Origin: Acidobacteriota bacterium
Lineage (GTDB): Bacteria; Acidobacteriota; Polarisedimenticolia; JBFMGF01
Length of the DNA stretch: 32,155 bases
Direction of reading: 5' to 3'
Assembly (NCBI GenBank): GCA_040752675.1
Contig: JBFMGF010000054.1
Coordinates: forward strand, 40,001 to 72,155
In this document: positions 25,838-32,155 of the stretch, one piece after another
Position numbering within the stretch: position 1 is the stretch's first letter
Layout of the letters: each line of letters begins with the position of its first letter
Program-made: the position numbers and the translations under genes
The notes under the pieces: model-generated
What the model was told of the DNA's origin: nothing
The model's database searches: none
Seen by the model: the letters and a program-made list of their open reading frames with translations, nothing else

Positions 25838-26758
25838 ATGGATGGAATCCTCCTGATTGACAAGCCACCCGGGATAACTTCCCATGACGTCGTGGGCCAG
25901 GCCAGGAAACGTCTCGGGATGAGACGAATCGGGCATACAGGAACGCTGGATCCGATGGCAACGGGACTCCTGATCCTGTGCCTGGGCAGAGCTACGCGGC
26001 TTGCAAGCTTCATCGCCCGTGAAGATAAGGTTTATAGGGGACGGATCACCCTGGGAGTCGCTACCGACACCTATGACGCGGATGGGAAGGTAGTTTCATC
26101 TTCGAGCATCAAAAGTTTATCTAAAGCATCCATTCAGAAGATTGCCCGCACTCTGACTGGCAGGATCAAACAGACTCCCCCACCCTACTCGGCAAAGAAG
26201 GTATCGGGAGAAAGATCGTACAATCTGGCCAGGAAAGGACAGGCTCCGGAGCTAAAGCCTGTGGATGTCTCTGTTCACTCTTTTAAAGTGACGTCGCTCA
26301 AGAAGAACTGCATCTATTTTGAAGCCAGTGTCTCCGCCGGAACGTACATACGGTCTCTTGCCCACGATCTCGGCAGGATTCTGGGATGTGGAGCTCATCT
26401 GAGCGAGCTCAAGAGGATCGTCTGTGGCGGCTTCCATCTGAGCGATGCTCATGACCTGTCCATATTCAAGAAATCCACGAATGCAGATCTCCGGAGAATC
26501 GTCATCCCCCTCTCAAAGATTTCACTCAGGCTTCCTTCCATATTTCTTGACGAGGATGGCGCCACTATTTTCAAGCGCGGAAACCCTGTTCCGGAGTCCC
26601 GCTGCATCAGGACAATCGGCACATTGGATGGAAAAGAGGTCCAGGTACATTCCAAAGAAGGAAGATTTCTGGGCATTGGATTATCTTCGTCTATCTCTGA
26701 TAAGACCTCCAGACTTGCGGTAGTCCAGCCGAAGGTCGTTCTCTCATCTCATGCATAG
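25838..26758 (+). CDS. truB: tRNA pseudouridine(55) synthase TruB
   Basis: 306 residues. TruB makes pseudouridine 55 in the T loop of tRNAs. GILLIDKPPGITSHDVVGQA begins the protein; the catalytic motif GHTGTLDPMATGLL gives the nucleophile D38. Further family blocks are YRGRITLGVATDTYDADG, QTPPPYSAKKVSGERSYNLA and SAGTYIRSLAHDLG. The C-terminal part (about 215-306) corresponds to the PUA-like region. It follows rbfA as in many bacteria; where rpsO often comes next, queF stands here instead. Confidence 0.97.
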   Translation: MDGILLIDKPPGITSHDVVGQARKRLGMRRIGHTGTLDPMATGLLILCLGRATRLASFIAREDKVYRGRITLGVATDTYDADGKVVSSSSIKSLSKASIQKIARTLTGRIKQTPPPYSAKKVSGERSYNLARKGQAPELKPVDVSVHSFKVTSLKKNCIYFEASVSAGTYIRSLAHDLGRILGCGAHLSELKRIVCGGFHLSDAHDLSIFKKSTNADLRRIVIPLSKISLRLPSIFLDEDGATIFKRGNPVPESRCIRTIGTLDGKEVQVHSKEGRFLGIGLSSSISDKTSRLAVVQPKVVLSSHA

Positions 26759-26824
26759 AGAAAAAGAATGAGGAATCCAATGAAGAACCCTGGAAATTAA
26801 AATAAATGATATCGCGAGGTGAAT

Positions 26825-27280
26825 ATGAATGACCAGAAGAAACTGCGACTGAGAAAGAGAGAACCGATTGCGGAAGGAAGGATCTTCCGCTTTGAGAAAC
26901 CGGATAGCATCAGAACAGATTTTCTCACCGTCATTCCTTACAGAGGAATGGAACAGTCGATCCAGTACAAGACTTCCGAATTTTCAGCAGTCTGCCCCTT
27001 TTCAGGGCTTCCAGATATCGGAACGATCTTCGTGGAATATATCCCCGGCAGCAAGATCGTGGAGTTGAAATCATTGAAATACTATCTTGTTTCCTTCCGC
27101 AACGTGGGAATCTATCAGGAGGAAGCTACCAACAGGATCTTTAAGGACCTCTATCTACTTCTGAGACCGAAATACATGAAAGTGGCTACCATTTACAACA
27201 CGCGCGGCGGGATCGATTCCACATGCTCCATTGAAAGAGGAAGAAAGTCCTCGAATCGATCCAGGATCCTTAAGCCTTGA
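26825..27280 (+). CDS. queF: NADPH-dependent 7-cyano-7-deazaguanine reductase QueF (YkvM type)
   Basis: 151 residues from the ATG at 26825, which has GAGGT at 26815-26819, 5 bases upstream; an in-frame GTG at 26819 overlaps that site. QueF reduces preQ0 to preQ1 in queuosine biosynthesis. The catalytic Cys is C57 ([14 protein letters not shown]) and the proton-donor Asp is D64; [16 protein letters not shown] holds the Glu and Lys residues that bind substrate and NADPH. The size fits the short single-domain form. It lies 66 bases after truB and may be read from that operon. Its last 11 bases overlap the convergent permease gene, with no terminator between them. Confidence 0.95.
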   Translation: MNDQKKLRLRKREPIAEGRIFRFEKPDSIRTDFLTVIPYRGMEQSIQYKTSEFSAVCPFSGLPDIGTIFVEYIPGSKIVELKSLKYYLVSFRNVGIYQEEATNRIFKDLYLLLRPKYMKVATIYNTRGGIDSTCSIERGRKSSNRSRILKP

Positions 27281-28106
27281 GCCACCCCGCCCGCAGTATC
27301 GCCAGACGAGCCAGCCCGGATAGTATGAGAACCGCGCCAAAAGTTGTCACTACGGTCGAACCCGTGGGAAGATCGAAGAGCGCTGAGAAGTAAAGACCCA
27401 GGATGCTTACCAGAAAGCCGATTGTCCATCCTATGGCGAGCCTCTTTCCGATGCTGTTAGTGAAAAGCATTGCACAGACAGAGGGTATAACGAGGTAGCT
27501 GAAGACGAGAAGGACACCGGCTATCTTGACCGAGCTGGTGACTACAATCCCGAACGTAACGTAAAAGAGGAAGTCCCAGAAGCGGATAAACAGCCCGAGG
27601 CGGCGCGCTTCCTGGAGATTCATGGAGATCAGCATGAATTTGCGGCGTAATAGATAGTGGATGATTCCGATTGCAAGGTAGATGGTGAGGGTCACCCAGA
27701 CATCATTCCACGTGACATAGAGAACGCTTCCAACGAGCATTGATTTGATGGCCTCATGGCCATGCGGTGCTCGATCGAGGATCAATATTGCCGCCGAAGA
27801 ACCGACGGCATAGACGACACCGATAATCGCTTCCTGGGGAATCCGTTCTTCCCTCATGCGGCTCAGGGCAAAAATCGCCGCTCCGATGAATGTGAAGAAA
27901 AGGGAAGTCAGATAGGCTTCCTGGCTCTGGAGATCATATCCTCCAAGGAGAGCCGTGGTGGCTCCGAGGGCGGCTACCTGAGCCAGCGAAAGATCAACAA
28001 AAATGACCCCGCGGCTGACCACATGGAGCCCAAGATAGCAATGGATTCCTGCGAGAATCAAACAGATGGCAAATGGGGCGGCAAGCAACCCGATTATCTC
28101 GGACAT
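27270..28106 (-). CDS. Metal (Zn/Mn) ABC transporter permease, ZnuB family
   Basis: 278 residues with about eight hydrophobic segments, as usual for ZnuB/MntB-type inner-membrane permeases. Family blocks are [36 protein letters not shown], the [19 protein letters not shown] segment, and [28 protein letters not shown] before the ATG fixes the start. The substrate-binding-protein gene is 23 bases upstream. No ATPase gene lies on either side in this window, although the transporter needs one. The gene overlaps queF by 11 bases at its 3' end. Zinc is favoured over manganese only by the histidine-rich neighbours. Confidence 0.92.
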   Translation of the reverse strand: MSEIIGLLAAPFAICLILAGIHCYLGLHVVSRGVIFVDLSLAQVAALGATTALLGGYDLQSQEAYLTSLFFTFIGAAIFALSRMREERIPQEAIIGVVYAVGSSAAILILDRAPHGHEAIKSMLVGSVLYVTWNDVWVTLTIYLAIGIIHYLLRRKFMLISMNLQEARRLGLFIRFWDFLFYVTFGIVVTSSVKIAGVLLVFSYLVIPSVCAMLFTNSIGKRLAIGWTIGFLVSILGLYFSALFDLPTGSTVVTTFGAVLILSGLARLAILRAGWLKA

Positions 28107-28129
28107 AAATCCCTCCTTAAGGCCTCCGT

Positions 28130-29287
28130 CTATGGCTGACTTTCAAATGCATGAACAAGTTTCTCAATAATGTTGTCCATGAGTGAGAGGTAATCCTGCG
28201 CCTTTTCCTCTCCACCCACGGAGTTGGCAACCATGACGACTTTTGCTTCTGTTTTTTCCGATACAAGATCCGGTGCTCTGAGACTGTAATATGGCTCCAT
28301 CAGTATGATCTTGATCCCTTCCGCCTTCATCTTATTGATAACTTCCAGCACATGACCCGGGCTGGGAGGGATTCCTGGTTTTGGCTCAAGCTCATCGGCC
28401 ACAATGATGCCGAATCTGTTTGCTAAGTACGACCAGCTTCGATGATAGGTGACAATCTTCCATCCCCGGTAAGGATTCATCTTTCCCATCCATCCTCCCA
28501 GACGAATCTTTCCAGCCTCCGCTGGAGTGTTCCCTTCCATCTCTATTTTTCTATTATGCTCTTCAATAAAAAAGTCCAGCTCTCCGGAAAGATGCATGAG
28601 CCAGGCCCTCTCCCCGCCTAAGATGGCCACAATTTCAGGACCAAAAGTGGCCTCATCAAGCTTTCTTAAAAACTCGGATAGATTTTTATCGAAATACTCC
28701 GAATTTTCCGGTGACAGCATCATCAGGCGCCTGTGGACATTCTTTGCCATGATTCTGACATTGTAGGGATCGAGCCAGATGTGTGGATTGCCATAGGGAT
28801 GAATATCCCCCATTGAACGATCAACCTTCTGAGTCGTTGGAACTTCCAGCAGAAGAACTCCTTCCGAGACATCGAGATGCCCGGGAGTTCCAAAGCGAAT
28901 GTTCCTGTTTCTTGAACCATCTATGATGAGTTGCTCATAGCCGATTTCCAGTTCCAGACCAATACGAATCCAGAGATCCGCTTTCTTCGCCATCATCATG
29001 TAGCTTGGCTTGGCTTCAACAAAGTGGGGATCCTGATAGCCCGTAGCAATACTCTTCACATTTCCCATTTCTCCGGCAATGGCTTCTGCAATGCTATCCA
29101 GGTCAGGAGTTGTTGTCACAATGTTCATTTTTCCGGGATTCCTATGCTCGTGATGTTTCAGGTTATGAGGTTGAGAATCTTCTGATGGAGCAGCTTCAAG
29201 CGGATGAGAAGGGCAACATGGCAAGAGAATAGCAATGATTGATGTTATTCCAATGAGAAGACATGCAAGATTATTTCTAACTTTCAT
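28130..29287 (-). CDS. Metal ABC transporter substrate-binding protein, ZnuA-like (cluster A-I)
   Basis: 385 residues, longer than typical. A signal segment (CLLIGITSIIAILLPCC) may be a lipoprotein type, but the lipobox is not canonical. A short His-rich stretch (HNLKHHEHR, about 42-50) follows. Metal ligands of the cluster A-I fold are seen at H88 (DPHFVEAKPS), H169 (NPHIWLDP) and H282 (TYHRSWSYLANRFGI), and KKADLWIRIGLELE is conserved. It delivers zinc or manganese from the periplasm to the permease. GGGAGGT with a 7-base spacer supports the ATG. The porin-like gene ends 15 bases upstream, so the three genes are probably one transcript. Confidence 0.92.
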   Translation of the reverse strand: MKVRNNLACLLIGITSIIAILLPCCPSHPLEAAPSEDSQPHNLKHHEHRNPGKMNIVTTTPDLDSIAEAIAGEMGNVKSIATGYQDPHFVEAKPSYMMMAKKADLWIRIGLELEIGYEQLIIDGSRNRNIRFGTPGHLDVSEGVLLLEVPTTQKVDRSMGDIHPYGNPHIWLDPYNVRIMAKNVHRRLMMLSPENSEYFDKNLSEFLRKLDEATFGPEIVAILGGERAWLMHLSGELDFFIEEHNRKIEMEGNTPAEAGKIRLGGWMGKMNPYRGWKIVTYHRSWSYLANRFGIIVADELEPKPGIPPSPGHVLEVINKMKAEGIKIILMEPYYSLRAPDLVSEKTEAKVVMVANSVGGEEKAQDYLSLMDNIIEKLVHAFESQP

Positions 29288-29302
29288 CTCAGTTACCTCC
29301 CA

Positions 29303-30454
29303 TTAATATTCGTGCGCCCTGTGCGGGCCGATTCCGATATTTAGTTGTAAGAAGAATTGATGTTCTCCATCCTTTTCCTTAATGTCTGAGCTTAGCACCG
29401 CATATCCAGCACGCCAGAAGCAGTACTCGCTCTGAGCGAAGGTGATATAGCCTGAATATTCCTTCTCCCTTAAATCGGAGTGATTCGCGAAGGCAGAAGA
29501 ATCCATCCTCACTCCCGCAGACCATCTTCTGGCAAACTGATAGGTCCAGGCCATGAAGGCGCCCCAGGAATCCGCACGCTCCGAGTCCGGAAGCCCTTTC
29601 TGACAGAAGAGAACCTCAGTCTGCCAGAGAAAGGACTTGTAGAGCCCTTCTCTGAGGGGACGCCATTTGAAGGTGACATCCAACCCCTCGAGGGTGGTTC
29701 TCTGTTTTCCCTCCCCGCCGTTTGGTGCCGTCATGCCACTCAAGCCAACCTCGATGGAAGCGTTTTCCGAAATATCCCAGTAGTTTTTTAAATGCAAAAG
29801 ATGAACAAAATCGTCGGCATGACGACCGGCAAATAGAACTTCCTGATCATTGTTAAAAACTTCATAATTGAGCTCCATGTAATGAACCCATGGATTGGGA
29901 ATCATCCAGCTCACAGATAGACCTTCCCCAGCGAATCCCTCCTCTCCAAAATAGTTTCTTAAAGCGAGGGGATATTCCACCCAGACGACATTGTGGAGAT
30001 GCTGTGTGTTGACATTCCCGAAGGCGATTCGAAATTTACCGGCTTTTGCCTGAAGATTAAAGGGGAGCGTGAGGAAGGTGAAATAAGCTTCCTCAACGTG
30101 CAATTGGTAATGGCTGTGTTGCTCCCCTTCTCCATCGGCTTCATGGTCATGGATATGAACATCCTCTGGAATCTCCTTATGAATTCCAAGAAAGATATCC
30201 GCTCTGGCATAGGGATCCACATAAGCTGTAAACCCCAATTCAATCTCTCGGAGGAGAAATTCCTCATCAAATCCCCTCTCTTTGTTGGAATAATGTCCCA
30301 GGAAGTCGCCGATAACGCTGATGTCAGGATTCCAGACTTGAAAATACCTGCCAGTTGGTGAGATAGGCCTCTGCGACTCCTCATCTATAGCCCAGCAGGG
30401 CATCGCGAAGAACATAATAGAAATGGCATAAATAACAAGGATCATCTGTTTCAT
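29303..30454 (-). CDS. Outer-membrane porin-like protein with histidine-rich loop, linked to metal uptake
   Basis: 383 residues. The signal peptide (MKQMILVIYAISIMFFAMPCWA) precedes a barrel with alternating strands, as in phosphate-selective-porin-like folds: LREIELGFTAYVDPYARADI, EEAYFTFLTLPFNLQAKAGK, FRIAFGNVNTQHLHNVVW. Residues about 99-119 (VHIHDHEADGEGEQHSHYQL) hold six His and several acidic residues, a likely metal-binding loop. GGGGGATT before the ATG supports the start. It stands directly before the binding protein (15 bases), which suggests it lets zinc or another divalent metal across the outer membrane; this is inference from context. An inverted repeat at 30483-30508 lies just upstream. 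Confidence 0.8.
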   Translation of the reverse strand: MKQMILVIYAISIMFFAMPCWAIDEESQRPISPTGRYFQVWNPDISVIGDFLGHYSNKERGFDEEFLLREIELGFTAYVDPYARADIFLGIHKEIPEDVHIHDHEADGEGEQHSHYQLHVEEAYFTFLTLPFNLQAKAGKFRIAFGNVNTQHLHNVVWVEYPLALRNYFGEEGFAGEGLSVSWMIPNPWVHYMELNYEVFNNDQEVLFAGRHADDFVHLLHLKNYWDISENASIEVGLSGMTAPNGGEGKQRTTLEGLDVTFKWRPLREGLYKSFLWQTEVLFCQKGLPDSERADSWGAFMAWTYQFARRWSAGVRMDSSAFANHSDLREKEYSGYITFAQSEYCFWRAGYAVLSSDIKEKDGEHQFFLQLNIGIGPHRAHEY

Positions 30455-30482
30455 CTTTAATCCCCCTTTTCTGAATCATCTT

Positions 30483-30508
30483 GATCACAATTATTATGGA
30501 GGGTGATC
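30483..30508. promoter_or_regulatory. Inverted repeat, possible operator upstream of the metal-uptake genes
   Basis: GATCAC (30483-30488) and GTGATC (30503-30508) form an inverted repeat with a 14-base AT-rich centre containing TAAT-like sequence on the minus strand. It lies about 30 bases before the ATG of the porin gene, where a metal-responsive repressor could act. It does not match the Fur or Zur consensus I know, so the assignment is tentative. Confidence 0.3.
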
Positions 30509-30582
30509 TTCACGCTCACGCAAAGCTATTCTTTCATTTTACGAGAAATGAAGAAATCCTTTCGTGGCGCTAATGGATATGT

Positions 30583-30996
30583 TTAGCTCTGGATATCATC
30601 GATGGGCGGGGCTCGGATAGATGAAATATCCTTAACATAGAATTTGAATTGTTGCTCCTGATCGGTTTGAAACCATTCGGGCAACTGGAAAGATACGGGA
30701 GGGTTCGCCGAATTAGTAAGGATTAGATTCTTAGTCAGGGAACAGATGGAACAGGTTCTCTCATCGTGAATGGGAGCAGGGCGATTCTGCAGGAGATGTC
30801 TCTGCTGATTATTTTCATGAGCTCTGCTCTGCGCGAAAACAATAGCACACAGGTCTTCTTGAGAGGAGTTTCCAAAAAATCGGGAAGAGCTTTTCAGCTC
30901 CCATGAATGAATCGGAAAGGAAAGCCACAACCAGAGATAAAGAAAGGCAACAGGAAATGATAAGATCCTCTGAAGCCCTCTCTTCCATTCCTTCAT
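30583..30996 (-). CDS. Small Cys/His protein resembling DUF2946, at head of metal-uptake locus
   Basis: 137 residues. One N-terminal hydrophobic segment (about 12-31) suggests export or an anchor. The central HDERTCSICSLTKNLI carries a CxxC pair, and SIRAPPI near the C-terminus recalls the RAPP end of DUF2946 proteins, which are small and often lie beside metal-uptake genes. A third Cys (DLCAIVF) stands near residue 50. GGGAGAG before the ATG supports the start, and a good promoter lies at 31032-31059. The porin gene follows after 128 bases on the same strand. A role in periplasmic metal handling is plausible but not shown; the family match is from motif memory. Confidence 0.65.
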   Translation of the reverse strand: MKEWKRGLQRILSFPVAFLYLWLWLSFPIHSWELKSSSRFFGNSSQEDLCAIVFAQSRAHENNQQRHLLQNRPAPIHDERTCSICSLTKNLILTNSANPPVSFQLPEWFQTDQEQQFKFYVKDISSIRAPPIDDIQS

Positions 30997-31031
30997 GACT
31001 CTCCCTCAACTGAACTGATGCAAGTTTTAAT

Positions 31032-31059
31032 ATTATACTATGAATATGAACTCTGGCAA
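31032..31059 (-). promoter_or_regulatory. Sigma70-type promoter for the DUF2946-like gene and metal-uptake locus
   Basis: On the minus strand TTGCCA (31059-31054), a 16-base spacer and a perfect TATAAT (31037-31032) precede the gene starting at 30996. The predicted start is near 31025 with a short leader containing GGGAGAG. Confidence 0.55.
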
Positions 31060-31126
31060 ATGATTCAAGAGATTGATATTGACGCTCTTGCACTGCGGGC
31101 AATCTCCAGGCCTGGGCACGAAACCC

Positions 31127-31912
31127 TCATTTAATTATGAGCATATAGTTTCCATAGCTAAAGATGTTGCGCCTTCTGAACGGAATCATCAGGACACGTC
31201 CTGAGGTCATGACTTCGATCCGCTGCGGGAGATAGACCCCTTCCGATACAGGCATGCTCGAAAAATGGATCTGAAGATCATAGATCTCTGCCAGCGAGAA
31301 GAGAATCGGTATAGGTCTGACCATCCTGACTCTGGCCCGATAGAGATGATATCCGTCCACAGTAATCCAGAGAGTTCCAGCCATAGCTTGAATGAATCTG
31401 CCTCTCAGAGACCATCCCTTTCTCGTTTCATCGGGATGGAAATTGATCCTGTGACAGAGCAGGTCATCCACTGTTTCCTGACCATCATACTGATAGGAGG
31501 AACGGTGCATCAGATCTCTCAGAGAATAGCCGCCCGTCTCCTCGTCTTCTTCGCTTCCGCTTACGAGTGTCCTGTAATGCCTGTTGAACCTTGCAAGCCG
31601 TTGATGACGGGTAATCTCCTCCGACGTCGGAGATCTGTCATTCAGACGGATCAGCATCTCATCGAACCCATCGTGTCCAGGAGTTATCAGAAATTCCATC
31701 TCCTCCCTCTTCAGAACTTTTCCTGAACCATCCAGTTCCTCTCGCTCCACACGTCTCTTGAATCGATAATATCGCCAGGCAGCGATATCCGTCTCCTGAA
31801 CCTGTTGCGCTTCTTCCAGAATGAGTTCGATACTCGATGGGATTGTCTCCGCTCTCTCAGCATTCGAAAGCGTGAAATAAGTAAGCAGGAATGTCATGAA
31901 GAGAATGAACAT
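31127..31912 (-). CDS. Exported protein of unknown function
   Basis: 261 residues. The N-terminus is hydrophobic (MFILFMTFLLTYFTLSNA) and fits a signal peptide, though it lacks the usual basic residues; the in-frame codons just upstream would supply them but no ATG, GTG or TTG is available there. The mature part is beta-rich and basic: YYRFKRRVEREELDGSGKVL, EEMEFLITPGHDGFDEMLIR, INFHPDETRKGWSLRGRF, AGTLWITVDGYHLYRARVRM and GVYLPQRIEVMTSGRV. This pattern of a long curved sheet with a WITVDGYHL strand resembles LolA-like or outer-membrane-lipoprotein-sorting folds, but I do not recognise a family. It has its own promoter (31986-32014) and is separated by 130 bases from the DUF2946-like gene. 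Confidence 0.75.
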   Translation of the reverse strand: MFILFMTFLLTYFTLSNAERAETIPSSIELILEEAQQVQETDIAAWRYYRFKRRVEREELDGSGKVLKREEMEFLITPGHDGFDEMLIRLNDRSPTSEEITRHQRLARFNRHYRTLVSGSEEDEETGGYSLRDLMHRSSYQYDGQETVDDLLCHRINFHPDETRKGWSLRGRFIQAMAGTLWITVDGYHLYRARVRMVRPIPILFSLAEIYDLQIHFSSMPVSEGVYLPQRIEVMTSGRVLMIPFRRRNIFSYGNYMLIIK

Positions 31913-31985
31913 TGCAGTCGAAGCGATAAGATTGCCTCTTAATCCTCGAGAACAATTTACTTTTCAATGATGTTTGTGTGATCTC

Positions 31986-32014
31986 ATTCTATGCGCTCGG
32001 GGCCATCGGGTCAA
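31986..32014 (-). promoter_or_regulatory. Sigma70-type promoter for the exported protein gene
   Basis: On the minus strand TTGACC (32014-32009), a 17-base spacer and TAGAAT (31991-31986) match consensus at five of six positions each. The predicted start is near 31979, about 65 bases before the ATG at 31912. Confidence 0.6.
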
Positions 32015-32045
32015 TATGGGATTGAAATTGTGTAAAGGGCTGCGT

Positions 32046-32060
32046 TGATATAAAATATCA
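32046..32060. repeat. Perfect palindrome upstream of the exported-protein promoter
   Basis: TGATAT-AAA-ATATCA is a perfect 6-bp inverted repeat with a 3-base centre, about 32 bases upstream of the -35 element at 32009-32014. It could bind a dimeric regulator. The remaining bases to the window end show no gene. Confidence 0.3.
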
Positions 32061-32155
32061 GTAGTGTCCCAACGTTACTTGAATAATATCAGCTGGTTAG
32101 AAAAATCGTGATCCATTTCTTCCAAGTCAAACTGTGAAAATGCTTGCAATAGCGG

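Noticed and set aside
32061-32100. Possible insertion-sequence end (GTAGTGTCCCAACG-like) near the right edge
   Set aside because: No matching inverted repeat, target duplication or transposase is visible in the window, so an IS end cannot be supported.

Overview
The window looks like a chromosomal piece of a Gram-negative, outer-membrane-bearing bacterium, probably from the Acidobacteriota or the related Aminicenantes. This placement is an inference from gene content: two very large TonB-receptor-like outer-membrane proteins with an N-terminal carboxypeptidase-regulatory-like domain, a VWFA-related protein of the type typical of Acidobacteria, and many secreted TPR proteins. I see no rRNA, tRNA, CRISPR array, phage gene or transposase.

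Left part (1-20524) is an envelope region built from a few repeated protein designs. (a) Three paralogues carry an N-terminal membrane anchor, an SPFH/band-7-like segment and an alkaline-phosphatase-superfamily phosphodiesterase domain; the two complete ones also end in TPRs (minus strand at 1-855, cut by the window edge, and at 1851-4340; plus strand at 17597-20524). (b) Three secreted proteins join a carboxypeptidase-regulatory-like beta-sandwich to TPRs (908-1870 minus; 8445-9662 and 10431-11675 plus). (c) Two TonB-receptor-like outer-membrane proteins carry the same kind of beta-sandwich at the N-terminus (4552-7278 minus; 11786-15022 plus). A small beta-barrel protein (7406-8038), a secreted protein of unknown function (9685-10287) and a VWFA-related protein (15110-17497 minus) complete the region. 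The arrangement reads as four transcription units: a minus operon from about 4420 leftwards off the window; a minus unit 8038 to 4552 closed by a strong terminator; a plus unit 8445 to 15022 closed by a terminator shared with the convergent VWFA gene; and the SPFH-phosphodiesterase-TPR gene divergent from VWFA.

Middle part (20525-27280) is a conserved housekeeping operon for translation and ribosome maturation: rimP, nusA, infB, a DUF503/YlxP gene, rbfA, truB, then queF. It is preceded by a good sigma70-type promoter with an intrinsic-terminator hairpin about 20 bases after it, which may be an attenuator, or may simply end the upstream gene.

Right part (27270-31912, minus strand) looks like a zinc or manganese uptake locus: a metal ABC permease, its periplasmic binding protein, an outer-membrane porin-like protein with a histidine-rich loop, and a small Cys/His protein resembling DUF2946. 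No ATPase gene for the transporter is present. A secreted protein of unknown function with its own promoter follows.

The most unusual element is the triplicated SPFH-phosphodiesterase-TPR architecture and its co-location with regulatory-domain TPR proteins and giant outer-membrane receptors. The domains can be read from the sequence; the idea that they act as one envelope system is inference.
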